From an uncultured Collinsella sp. (lineage in GTDB: Bacteria; Actinomycetota; Coriobacteriia; Coriobacteriales; Coriobacteriaceae): a stretch of DNA of 25,592 bases. Location of the stretch: the NCBI GenBank assembly GCA_902496115.1, contig CABUZK010000025.1, positions 1 to 25,592 on the forward strand, given 5' to 3'. Below are positions 7,406 through 13,986 of the stretch, in pieces. The notes beneath the pieces are model-generated. The model made no database searches and was not told where the DNA came from. It worked only from the letters and a program-made list of their open reading frames with translations. Numbering within the stretch: position 1 is the stretch's first letter; each line of letters begins with the position of its first letter. Position numbers and translations under genes: made by a program.

Positions 7406-8350
7406 ATGACAACCAAGTACACCGACGCACCGCGCACGCGCGTCATGACACCAGCCGCGCTCAACAACGGCGTTCACGAAAACCATTCCATCGGACAGAC
7501 CATGGCCATCGCGCCCAAAAAGGGCCTGTTCGATGACATTTCCATTCCCCAGATCATCGCCGGCGCCGCAGCCGCCGCCACGAGCGTCGCGCTTGCTTCC
7601 AAGATTGGTATTGCCGGTTCAGTAATTGGCGCCGCCGTGAGCTCGGTCATCACCGTTGTGTCCTCGCAGGTCTACCGCCACTTTATCTCTGCCAGCGCCA
7701 AAGCCCTCAAAGGTACGCACGCCGACGTCGACTACCCCGCCGGCGCCTATGAACCCGTTGAGTTTAATGCCGAGGAGCACTTAGGCGGCGCCGCAACTAC
7801 CCAGGAGATGCGCCAGATTGCAGGGCGCGCGACCACGGCGCGCGTCGCCCCCGACAGCCTGCGCGCCAAGGCGGCGGCAGAGCGCAGCCAGACGCAAAAG
7901 AAGGTCATCATCTTCTCGATCGCCATCGCCATCGTCGCGGTCATCGCCTGCGCCGGCGCCATCCTTATCACCACTGCCGGTGAGGGCCTGGGCGAGCGCC
8001 CCGAGCCGATCCTTTCGTCGCATACGACCGAGCACGACGCGGATAGCTCCGGTCAATCGCAAAGCCAGCAGGACGACCCGCAGGGCAACTCCGCATCCAC
8101 CGACTCGTCATCGAACACTCCCGATCAATCGCAGGGCGCCGATTCCTCTACGGCCAACAGTGGCACGCAATCCAGCACGACTGACTCAAGCCAAACGACT
8201 GACGGCTCTCAACCGAGCACAGGCGACCAGACGAGCGGCAATGCATCGGGCACGGGATCTACCGACAATAGCAACACCAACAGCTCGAGCGGAACCGCTT
8301 CCGGCACGGCATCAGACAGCTCGAGCCAAGACACGGCATCGGGCAACTAA
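7406..8350 (+). CDS. Membrane protein with Ser/Thr-rich exposed tail, unknown function
   Basis: I do not recognise this 314-residue protein. Residues about 50-95 are very rich in Ala, Val and Ile and contain one or two membrane-spanning stretches. A second clear membrane segment follows at about 165-190 (Val-Ile-Ile-Phe-Ser-Ile-Ala-Ile-Ala-Ile-Val...), preceded by a basic stretch (Arg-Ala-Lys-Ala...Gln-Lys-Lys). The last 115 residues are low-complexity Ser, Thr, Gly, Asn, Asp and Gln with no hydrophobic residues of note. That suits an exposed wall-spanning or glycosylated stalk; no LPXTG signal is present. The ATG at 7406 is supported by GGGAGGG with a six-base gap; an ORF extension to 7310 has no ribosome binding site. 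A hairpin terminator follows at 8386-8416. Confidence 0.75.
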   Translation: MTTKYTDAPRTRVMTPAALNNGVHENHSIGQTMAIAPKKGLFDDISIPQIIAGAAAAATSVALASKIGIAGSVIGAAVSSVITVVSSQVYRHFISASAKALKGTHADVDYPAGAYEPVEFNAEEHLGGAATTQEMRQIAGRATTARVAPDSLRAKAAAERSQTQKKVIIFSIAIAIVAVIACAGAILITTAGEGLGERPEPILSSHTTEHDADSSGQSQSQQDDPQGNSASTDSSSNTPDQSQGADSSTANSGTQSSTTDSSQTTDGSQPSTGDQTSGNASGTGSTDNSNTNSSSGTASGTASDSSSQDTASGN

Positions 8351-8385
8351 GCACGTTTGTCTCTCATAGATAACCGACCTGCATA

Positions 8386-8416
8386 ACGGGCGCGAACCGG
8401 CAACGGTCGCGCCCGT
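8386..8416 (+). terminator. Terminator after the Ser/Thr-rich membrane protein gene
   Basis: ACGGGCGCGA plus CCG (8386-8399, one bulged A) pairs with CGGTCGCGCCCGT (8404-8416) around GCAA, then TTTACCTT follows. The T-run is short. Confidence 0.6.
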
Positions 8417-8488
8417 TTACCTTGGGCGACGAGATGGCAAGGCCCGTGCGATGGTAAGATGCTTTGGTGTGTAAAGAGGAGATTTGCC

Positions 8489-9796
8489 ATGAGCAAGACA
8501 ATAGTTACGCCCACGCTATCGCTGGGCAACCACATCTATCTGTATCGTCTGCTGCGCGACGCGATTGGGTGCGGCAAGCAAACGTTTATGACGCAGGTCG
8601 AGGAGGCGCTCGCCGCCGGCGACATGACCGCTTATGACCTGGGCTTCGAGTCCACGCGCGAGCTGCTCGAGGAGCTCGACGACTGCATTAGACTGACCGT
8701 CTTTAAGGGCGGTCGCCTGTATGCCACCGTCATCGCCAACGATACCTGGGATGCCGCCCTTGCCAAGGGCGAGGACAAGCCCAAGGCAGCCAAGGGAGCC
8801 AAGCAGTCCTACAAAAAGAAAAAGCGCGGCGAGAAGGACCTCAAGGCCGTGCGCCCTAAGCACGTTAAGCGTCCCGAGCCCGAAGCCATGGTTGAAGCCG
8901 CGCCGGAACCCGAGCCCGAGGCAGAGATCGAAGTCGCTATTGAGGTAACAGCAGAAGCCGAAACCGAAATCGCCGCCACGACCGATTCCAAAGTCATATC
9001 CGAGCAGGAAGCCACTGCGGAGCTCGACGAGGCTCCCAAGTCGACAACCGAAGAAGCCGCTGACCAGCCTGAGACGCCTGCGTTCCAAAACAGCGATGTC
9101 TTTGGCGACGAGGCTAAGGACGATCAGCCCGAAGAGACCACAGAACAGGACGCTGCCGAGGCGGCATCGGAGCCCGAGGTACCGCAGCCTGCCATCTCGC
9201 TCACGGTCGTCTATGACCCCGAGAACGCCAACGCCGGCATCACCACCATGGCATCCACGCCCATCGAGGCAAAGCCGAGCGTCGAGAACGAGAACGCGAC
9301 GCAGGTTGAGGTTGAAACTGCAGCTGCAGACGCGCCCGTCACCGTGGAGCCCGCAGATTCCACGATCAAGCCGAAAACGACGCCGGAGTCCGCACCCGTC
9401 ATCGAGTCCGTGCCCACCTCTGCTTGCGACCAAATTCCCGCACCGGCACCAGCTTCGGCACCCGCAGCAGCCCCAACCCCCGCACCTGCAGCGCCCGCCA
9501 TCCCCAAGGACTTCCCCGTCGATTTCACAACCGAGATCTTCTGCCCCGGCCCGCTTCTGCACCAGCTGTCAACCTATCTCCCCTACGGCGCCGACACCCT
9601 CGGCATCGTCGGCGAGTACTACTGGATCGCCCGCGAGCGCGGTACCATCGAGGTCGCGCGAAACCGTGCAAGCTTCCCCCTGCACTACACGCAGGCCGGC
9701 GAGCGCCACGAAGTCACCGTGCGCATCCGCCGCAACACCACCGGCGGTCTCGGAGCCGCCTGGACCATCGATAAAGTCGAAGAACCCGAGCAGTAA
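8489..9796 (+). CDS. Hypothetical protein: small N-terminal domain, acidic Ala/Glu/Pro linker, C-terminal domain
   Basis: A 435-residue protein in three parts. Residues 1-95 form a compact, probably helical domain ending in Leu-Gly-Phe-Glu-Ser-Thr-Arg-Glu-Leu-Leu-Glu-Glu-Leu-Asp. Its helix-helix-strand pattern resembles OST-HTH/LOTUS-type winged helices by eye only. Residues about 100-125 are strongly basic (Lys-Lys-Lys-Lys-Arg-Gly-Glu-Lys). Residues about 130-355 are a low-complexity acidic linker rich in Glu, Ala, Pro and Thr, ending in Ala-Pro repeats. Residues about 357-435 form a folded domain with Phe-Cys-Pro-Gly-Pro-Leu-Leu and several beta-like stretches. No membrane segment or signal peptide. 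The start at 8489 has GAGGAG seven bases before it; the ORF start at 8459 is not supported. A long minus-strand ORF opposite is a shadow of the repetitive linker. No function is assigned. Confidence 0.75.
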   Translation: MSKTIVTPTLSLGNHIYLYRLLRDAIGCGKQTFMTQVEEALAAGDMTAYDLGFESTRELLEELDDCIRLTVFKGGRLYATVIANDTWDAALAKGEDKPKAAKGAKQSYKKKKRGEKDLKAVRPKHVKRPEPEAMVEAAPEPEPEAEIEVAIEVTAEAETEIAATTDSKVISEQEATAELDEAPKSTTEEAADQPETPAFQNSDVFGDEAKDDQPEETTEQDAAEAASEPEVPQPAISLTVVYDPENANAGITTMASTPIEAKPSVENENATQVEVETAAADAPVTVEPADSTIKPKTTPESAPVIESVPTSACDQIPAPAPASAPAAAPTPAPAAPAIPKDFPVDFTTEIFCPGPLLHQLSTYLPYGADTLGIVGEYYWIARERGTIEVARNRASFPLHYTQAGERHEVTVRIRRNTTGGLGAAWTIDKVEEPEQ

Positions 9797-9800
9797 CGAC

Positions 9801-9836
9801 AAACGGCTCAAATCCAAATCAGGATTTGAGCCGTTT
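9801..9836. terminator. Bidirectional intrinsic terminator
   Basis: A perfect 15-bp stem, AAACGGCTCAAATCC (9801-9815) with GGATTTGAGCCGTTT (9822-9836), around AAATCA, followed by TTAT on the plus strand. It separates the 8489-9796 gene from the convergent ettA. Confidence 0.92.
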
Positions 9837-9874
9837 TTATTTGTTGATGTTACGTAACCAAACCAGCAATAAAC

Positions 9875-11554
9875 CTAGTCACGCGTGAGCTTGCGGTGGA
9901 TACGATGCGGCTGGGCTGCGTCCTCGCCCAGGCGCTCGATGCGGTTGGCCTGATAGGCCTCGAAGTTGCCCTCGAACCAATACCAGTTGCCCGGATTTTC
10001 GTCGGTGCCCTCCCACGCCAGAATGTGCGTGGCGACGCGGTCCAGGAACATACGGTCGTGGCTAATGACCACCGAGCAGCCCGGGAACTCGAGCAGCGCC
10101 GCCTCGAGCGAGGACAGCGTCTCGACGTCGAGGTCGTTCGTGGGCTCGTCGAGGAGCAACAGGTTGCCGCCCTGCTTGAGCGTGAGCGCCAGGTTCAGAC
10201 GGTTGCGCTCGCCGCCGGAGAGCACGCCAGCGCGCTTCTGCTGGTCCTGGCCCTTAAAGCCAAAGCTCGCCACATAAGCGCGGCTCGGAACCTCGGTCTC
10301 GCCGACCATCATGTGGTCCAGGCCGTCCGAGACGACCTCCCATAGGTTCTTGTCGGGGTCGATGCCGGAACGGTTCTGGTCGACGTAAGAGATCTTGACG
10401 GTCTCGCCCACCTCGAGCTCGCCCGAAGTCAGCGGCTCCAGACCCACAATCGTCTTGAACAGTGTGGTCTTGCCCACGCCGTTGGGACCGATCACGCCCA
10501 CGATGCCGTTGCGCGGCAGGGTGAACGAAAGGTCATCGATGAGCACGCGGCCATCGAACTCCTTGTGCAGATGATGGGCCTCGAGCACCTTGTTGCCCAA
10601 ACGCGGGCCCACAGGGATGCGGATGTCGGTCCAGTCGAGCTTCTGGCTTGCGCGGGCCTCGGCCTCCATCTCCTCGTAGCGAGCAAGACGGGCCTTGTTC
10701 TTTGCCTGGCGAGCCTTGGGCGAGCTGCGTACCCACTCGAGCTCGGCCTCCATCCGCTTGGCGAGCTTGGCGTCACGGTTGCCCTGAGCCTCGATACGCG
10801 CGGCCTTGGTCTCCAGATACGTTGAGTAGTTGCCCTTGTAGGGATAAAGGTGACCGCGGTCAACCTCGCAGATCCACTCGGCAACGTTATCCAGAAAGTA
10901 GCGATCGTGTGTGACGGCAAGCACCGCGCCCTGGTAGTTGTGCAGGAAGTGCTCGAGCCACAGGATCGACTCGGCGTCCAGGTGGTTCGTGGGCTCGTCG
11001 AGCAGCAGCAGGTCGGGAGCCTCGAGCAGCAGCTTGCACAGGGCCACGCGACGACGCTCGCCGCCGGAAAGCACGTTGACCGGCATGTCGGAATCGGGCA
11101 GCTGCAGGGCGTCCATGGCCTGGCCGAGCTTGGAATCGATATCCCAGCCGTCGGCGGCGTCGATCTCGTCCTGGAGCTTGCCCATCTCGGCCATGAGGGC
11201 GTCCATGTCGCAATCCGGGTCGCACATCTCCTCGCCGATCTTATTGAAGCGATCGACCTTGGCGATCATATCACCAAACGCCATGCGCACGTTCTCGATG
11301 ACGGTCTTGTCGTCATCGAGCGGCGGCTCCTGCTGCAGGATGCCCACAGTGTAGCCGGGGGTGAGCCTGGCATCGCCGTTGGAGACCTCCTCGATGCCGG
11401 CCATGATCTTGAGCAGGGTCGACTTGCCCATGCCGTTGGGACCCACAACGCCGATCTTGGCACCGGGGTAGAAGCTCAGGGTCACGTCGTCAAGGATCAC
11501 CTTGTCGCCATGGGCCTTGCGAGCCTGATACATCTGGTAGATAAACTCCGCCAT
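9875..11554 (-). CDS. ettA: Energy-dependent translational throttle protein EttA (ABC-F ATPase)
   Basis: A 559-residue ABC-F protein, close to the usual 555 of EttA. EttA binds the ribosomal E site and links translation to the ATP/ADP ratio. Two ATPase domains are seen. The first has Walker A Gly-Pro-Asn-Gly-Met-Gly-Lys-Ser-Thr (about 38-46), signature Leu-Ser-Gly-Gly-Glu-Arg-Arg-Arg, and Leu-Asp-Glu-Pro-Thr-Asn-His-Leu-Asp. The second has Gly-Pro-Asn-Gly-Val-Gly-Lys-Thr-Thr, Leu-Ser-Gly-Gly-Glu-Arg-Asn-Arg, and Leu-Asp-Glu-Pro-Thr-Asn-Asp-Leu-Asp. An arm insertion with acidic residues lies at about 95-145, and a charged linker at about 245-310 joins the domains. There are no membrane segments, as expected. 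The start Met-Ala-Glu-Phe-Ile-Tyr-Gln-Met matches the family. The leader (11555-11690) is AT-richer than its surroundings and holds a hairpin at 11651-11673. Confidence 0.93.
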   Translation of the reverse strand: MAEFIYQMYQARKAHGDKVILDDVTLSFYPGAKIGVVGPNGMGKSTLLKIMAGIEEVSNGDARLTPGYTVGILQQEPPLDDDKTVIENVRMAFGDMIAKVDRFNKIGEEMCDPDCDMDALMAEMGKLQDEIDAADGWDIDSKLGQAMDALQLPDSDMPVNVLSGGERRRVALCKLLLEAPDLLLLDEPTNHLDAESILWLEHFLHNYQGAVLAVTHDRYFLDNVAEWICEVDRGHLYPYKGNYSTYLETKAARIEAQGNRDAKLAKRMEAELEWVRSSPKARQAKNKARLARYEEMEAEARASQKLDWTDIRIPVGPRLGNKVLEAHHLHKEFDGRVLIDDLSFTLPRNGIVGVIGPNGVGKTTLFKTIVGLEPLTSGELEVGETVKISYVDQNRSGIDPDKNLWEVVSDGLDHMMVGETEVPSRAYVASFGFKGQDQQKRAGVLSGGERNRLNLALTLKQGGNLLLLDEPTNDLDVETLSSLEAALLEFPGCSVVISHDRMFLDRVATHILAWEGTDENPGNWYWFEGNFEAYQANRIERLGEDAAQPHRIHRKLTRD

Positions 11555-11650
11555 ATGCCTGTTTTATCCTTTCTACCTGCTGTTTTCCTATTCTTGTTTC
11601 GCTTTAGTGGAAACGAAATAAGGAAATCAGCTCTGAAACGTAACGAAATA

Positions 11651-11673
11651 GGGGCATGGTTGCCCATACCCCC
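11651..11673 (-). terminator. Hairpin between sdpI and ettA
   Basis: GGGG (11651-11654) and ATGG (11656-11659) pair with CCAT (11664-11667) and CCCC (11669-11672) around TTGC. On the minus strand TATTTC follows. It may terminate sdpRI read-through or lie in the ettA leader. Confidence 0.45.
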
Positions 11674-11687
11674 TAATACTACCTGGG

Positions 11688-11704
11688 AAAAGTTCCCCCG
11701 GAAC
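11688..11704 (-). terminator. Short terminator after sdpI
   Basis: On the minus strand GTTCC, GGG loop, GGAAC (11704-11692) is followed by TTTT (11691-11688), about 36 bases after the sdpI stop. The stem is only five base pairs. Confidence 0.5.
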
Positions 11705-11739
11705 ATACTATGAACTGCGTACGCTAGTTTTCCGCAACC

Positions 11740-12444
11740 TTAGCGAGCGGCTCGCTGCGATTTGCGCCACAGCAGATACGAGTAGACGTAGACGGCTCCA
11801 ACCGAACCAAACGCCAGAACCGCAATCACCGCGGCGACGACTTCACTCGAAAGCACGCTACCCGCCACGCCCATCACAATCAGGCCAAAGCCCAGCACCA
11901 TAAAGCAGGCACCGCCAAAGCGCTGCGTACGGCGCCAGTTCTCGGGATTGGCAAGCGCCCAAGGCGTCTTGATACCGAGCGTATAGTTCTGCTTCACACG
12001 CGGCAAGTAGTTGCCTACGCCGATGAACAGCAAACCGACAACACCGGAAATCAGCACGTTAACCGAACCGACCGCCGGCACCACGCCCCAGACCGTAAGC
12101 TCTCCCAGCCAGCTTATGGCGCACATGAACAAGGTGAAGGCGATTACGAAGCCCTGATAGAACTTGCCCGAGGTTCGATATGCCTCACCTTTGGGATCGA
12201 TGCGCGGCACCACGCAGAACATTGCGAGAAGCACCAGAGGCAGCACGCCGAGCGCGGAGGCCATCCAGCTGGGACCCCAACCGTCGACGGCTCCGTTCGC
12301 GCCCCAGTGCGTGGGAATCTGCCCAGGCAAGCTCGGCATCACCATGAGGTGCGCTACGACATTGGCGACGCACAGAGCGATCAGCGCAATCCACACACGC
12401 CGCGATACCCCCGTGGCGTGAATGCCCTTGTTTTCGTTATTCAT
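11740..12444 (-). CDS. sdpI: SdpI-family immunity/membrane protein
   Basis: A 234-residue membrane protein with about six hydrophobic segments. The N-terminal part has the DUF1648 pattern: Met-Pro-Ser-Leu-Pro-Gly-Gln-Ile-Pro-Thr-His-Trp followed by Gly-Ala-Val-Asp-Gly-Trp-Gly. The C-terminal part has the SdpI signature Val-Lys-Gln-Asn-Tyr-Thr-Leu-Gly-Ile-Lys-Thr-Pro-Trp-Ala-Leu-Ala-Asn-Pro-Glu. In Bacillus subtilis, SdpI gives immunity to the SdpC killing factor and keeps SdpR at the membrane when toxin is present. Here it is translationally coupled to sdpR: its ATG (12442-12444) overlaps the sdpR end by eight bases, and GAAGGTG lies in the sdpR 3' end. No sdpABC genes are in the window. The symbol denotes the family, not a proven role. 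Confidence 0.88.
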   Translation of the reverse strand: MNNENKGIHATGVSRRVWIALIALCVANVVAHLMVMPSLPGQIPTHWGANGAVDGWGPSWMASALGVLPLVLLAMFCVVPRIDPKGEAYRTSGKFYQGFVIAFTLFMCAISWLGELTVWGVVPAVGSVNVLISGVVGLLFIGVGNYLPRVKQNYTLGIKTPWALANPENWRRTQRFGGACFMVLGFGLIVMGVAGSVLSSEVVAAVIAVLAFGSVGAVYVYSYLLWRKSQRAAR

Positions 12445-12715
12445 CCTTATCACCTTCCGTGTTTGTAAAGCCCATAAACCAACCGATCAAGTCCTGCATG
12501 ACGGTGGTGTTTAAGCTGTAAACGATGTTTTGGCCATGACGTTCGTCGGTCACCAACCCGGCGTTTTTGAGCGTCGCCAAGTGATGGCTCAGCGACGGCT
12601 TACTGATATCGAAATGCTCGGCAAGCTCCCCCGCCGTGCAATTGCCCTCGCGCAGCAACTCCAAAATGCGCCGTCGCGTTGGATCGGCAAGCGCCTTAAA
12701 GCCCTCTCCCGGCAT
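12437..12715 (-). CDS. sdpR: ArsR-family regulator, SdpR-like
   Basis: A 92-residue winged-helix repressor. Phe-Lys-Ala-Leu-Ala-Asp-Pro-Thr-Arg-Arg-Arg-Ile-Leu opens the fold. Leu-Ala-Glu-His-Phe-Asp-Ile-Ser-Lys-Pro-Ser-Leu-Ser-His-His-Leu is the recognition helix, and the Tyr-Ser-Leu-Asn wing follows. No ArsR metal-binding Cys pair is seen; only one Cys is present. Followed by and overlapping sdpI, it fits the SdpR-SdpI autoregulated pair. I place the start at the ATG 12713-12715: AGGAGG lies four bases upstream, and the two upstream in-frame ATGs overlap or precede this binding site. A TAGACA-N17-TATAGT promoter with overlapping palindromes lies upstream (12750-12787), as expected for autorepression. 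Confidence 0.88.
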   Translation of the reverse strand: MPGEGFKALADPTRRRILELLREGNCTAGELAEHFDISKPSLSHHLATLKNAGLVTDERHGQNIVYSLNTTVMQDLIGWFMGFTNTEGDKDE

Positions 12716-12749
12716 AAGACCTCCTCTCATCATCTCTCATGACGCGCAC

Positions 12750-12787
12750 ACTATACTCGATATTTAGATGTTTGTCTAATTATCTAA
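12750..12787 (-). promoter_or_regulatory. sdpRI promoter with overlapping operator palindromes
   Basis: On the minus strand, -35 TAGACA (12778-12773) and -10 TATAGT (12755-12750) are separated by exactly 17 bases. The inverted repeat TTAGA (12764-12768) / TCTAA (12775-12779) covers the -35 box, and another ATCTAA (12782-12787) follows, pairing alternatively with TTAGAT at 12764-12769. AT-rich TTAGA/TCTAA dyads are usual for ArsR-type repressors; binding by this SdpR is inferred. Confidence 0.75.
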
Positions 12788-12801
12788 TACAGGAACATCT
12801 A

Positions 12802-12830
12802 TAGAACATTCGTTCGTATTTAGCTACAAT
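12802..12830 (+). promoter_or_regulatory. Candidate promoter of the small hydrophobic peptide gene
   Basis: -10 box TACAAT (12825-12830) with a poor -35 TAGAAC (12802-12807) at 17-base spacing. The expected RNA start, about 12837, falls at the beginning of the TTGAAGCAGATGG segment that is complementary to the RNA 3' region. Confidence 0.4.
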
Positions 12831-12835
12831 GGAAG

Positions 12836-13061
12836 TTGAAGCAGATGGGCCAGCTCCCTCTACCCGAGAAGGAGATGGACTATGAGTATTGACGATGTCC
12901 TGACGTTGTTATTGCTTGTAATCGCGGCTGTGGAGCTCGGCATCCACATTGGAGGTCGAATGAAATAGCCGCCCCCGCGTAATGCGAAGACGGCCACTTC
13001 TCACGCCATAAACGTGTTTCGGAGTTGGCCAACCCGCTGCAACGGGTGCCATCTGCTTCAA
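12836..13061 (+). ncRNA. Predicted long-distance 5'-3' pairing in the small-peptide mRNA
   Basis: TTGAAGCAGATGG (12836-12848) is perfectly complementary to CCATCTGCTTCAA (13049-13061). The next bases, GCCAGCTCC (12849-12857), pair with GGAGTTGGC (13021-13029) with one G-U pair. The order is antiparallel and collinear. Between the two 3' segments sits a small hairpin, ACCCG (13032-13036) with CGGGT (13043-13047). The combined helix is 22 base pairs and would tie the mRNA 5' end, just before the ribosome binding site, to the region downstream of the ORF. Such 5'-3' pairing is a known trait of type I toxin mRNAs. The other explanation is a pair of terminal inverted repeats of a small element. 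Confidence 0.55.
12882..12968 (+). CDS. 28-residue hydrophobic peptide, candidate holin-like / type I toxin
   Basis: The peptide starts Met-Ser-Ile-Asp-Asp-Val-Leu-Thr, continues with Leu-Leu-Leu-Leu-Val-Ile-Ala-Ala-Val-Glu-Leu as a single membrane segment (residues 7-23) and ends basic (Gly-Arg-Met-Lys). A strong binding site AAGGAG (12869-12874) lies seven bases before the ATG, and the stop is TAG. The short acidic start, one membrane helix and basic tail resemble the holin-like toxin (Hol_Tox) and TxpA/BsrG class, and CCGCCCCC directly after the stop recalls structured RNA often found after such peptides. The gene faces sdpRI across a shared promoter region and is followed by strong inverted repeats (13064-13121). 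Coding is likely from the ribosome binding site; toxicity is inference. Confidence 0.6.
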   Translation: MSIDDVLTLLLLVIAAVELGIHIGGRMK

Positions 13062-13063
13062 TC

Positions 13064-13121
13064 TTATGCGAATCCCGATCCCATTTCAACAAGCCCAAGG
13101 GCTCAAATGGAATCGCAATAA
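13064..13121. repeat. Large imperfect inverted repeat between the small peptide gene and tcdA
   Basis: TTATGCGA (13064-13071) faces TCGCAATAA (13113-13121). GATCCCATTT (13077-13086) faces AAATGGAATC (13105-13114), and AGCCC (13092-13096) faces GGGCT (13099-13103) around AA. The outer and middle blocks share bases at 13113-13114. It may be the 3' structure of the small-peptide mRNA or a regulatory element before tcdA. No T-run follows on either strand. Confidence 0.6.
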
Positions 13122-13125
13122 TACC

Positions 13126-13131
13126 TATAAT
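13126..13131 (+). promoter_or_regulatory. Candidate -10 box of tcdA
   Basis: A consensus TATAAT 44 bases before the tcdA ATG. No good -35 lies 16-18 bases upstream, so the promoter is tentative. Confidence 0.4.
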
Positions 13132-13174
13132 GGCGATAGCTAAAACACGACCGACTCCCCATCGGAGGATATCT

Positions 13175-13972
13175 ATGACCGAGACCACAGCCGCAGCCGC
13201 CATCGAGACACGCGACACCAAGCTCGAGATTATCATGGGCCGCGAGGCACTCGATAAGCTCGCCGATGCTACGGTGCTAGTGCTCGGCTGCGGAGGCGTG
13301 GGCTCCAACTGCTGCGAGGCACTCGCCCGCGGCGGCATTGGTCATTTCGTCATTCTGGATAAGGACATCATCGCGCCCAGCAATATCAATCGCCAGGCCA
13401 TCGCCTTTCACAGCACCGTCGGCAAGCGCAAGGTTGACGTGATGGAGGCCATGATCCACGACATCAATCCCGCCGCCACCGTCATCAAGCGCACCGAATA
13501 CTTGCTGAGCGACAACATCGATGATTTCTTCGCGAGCGTTTTGGAGCAGACGGACGGCAAGCTCGACTACGTCGTCGACGCCATCGACACCATCTCGGCC
13601 AAGCTCACCATTGCCAAATACGCTCAGGACCACGGCATTCGTTTGGTTAGCTCCATGGGCGGGGCCAACAAGCTCCATCCCGAGTGCCTCCGCTTTGCCG
13701 ACATCTTCGATACGGTGCGTGACCCCATGAGCCGCATTATGCGCAAAGAATGCAAGAAGCGCGGAATCAAGAGCCTGCATGTACTGTTTAGCTGCGAGGA
13801 ATCGGTTAAGACACAGCCCCGCGATCCTTCCAACATCCACGAGCGCACCGAGCTGGGAACCGCCAGCTTTATGCCGCCCATCATGGGTCAGATGATCGCC
13901 GGCGAGGTTATCCGCCAGATCAGTGGCCGCGGTACCGAGCGCGTGCGCGCCGATGGCCAGCGCTTGGACTAG
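13175..13972 (+). CDS. tcdA: tRNA threonylcarbamoyladenosine dehydratase
   Basis: A 265-residue E1-like enzyme that uses ATP to cyclise t6A at position 37 of tRNAs reading ANN codons, giving ct6A. The nucleotide motif Gly-Cys-Gly-Gly-Val-Gly-Ser lies at 38-44. Next come Leu-Asp-Lys-Asp-Ile-Ile-Ala-Pro-Ser-Asn-Ile-Asn-Arg-Gln (about 61-74), the Val-Gly-Lys-Arg-Lys stretch, and Val-Asp-Ala-Ile-Asp-Thr (about 130). All of these are family hallmarks, and the length fits. The start at 13175 has GGAGG six bases before it; the ORF extends further upstream in frame to 13025, but that part lies within the inverted-repeat region and is not credible. The TatD-like gene follows 14 bases later, so the two are probably one transcript. 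Confidence 0.9.
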   Translation: MTETTAAAAIETRDTKLEIIMGREALDKLADATVLVLGCGGVGSNCCEALARGGIGHFVILDKDIIAPSNINRQAIAFHSTVGKRKVDVMEAMIHDINPAATVIKRTEYLLSDNIDDFFASVLEQTDGKLDYVVDAIDTISAKLTIAKYAQDHGIRLVSSMGGANKLHPECLRFADIFDTVRDPMSRIMRKECKKRGIKSLHVLFSCEESVKTQPRDPSNIHERTELGTASFMPPIMGQMIAGEVIRQISGRGTERVRADGQRLD

Positions 13973-13986
13973 CGGAGCGCGCCGAG

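Noticed and set aside
8516..9562. Minus-strand Gly/Arg/Leu-rich 348-codon ORF
   Set aside because: Produced by the repetitive Glu/Ala/Pro linker of the plus-strand gene; no start signals.
12880..13338. Minus-strand 152-codon ORF over the small peptide gene and tcdA start
   Set aside because: Its start lies inside tcdA, there is no ribosome binding site, and it crosses the inverted repeats; an internal hydrophobic stretch alone is not enough.
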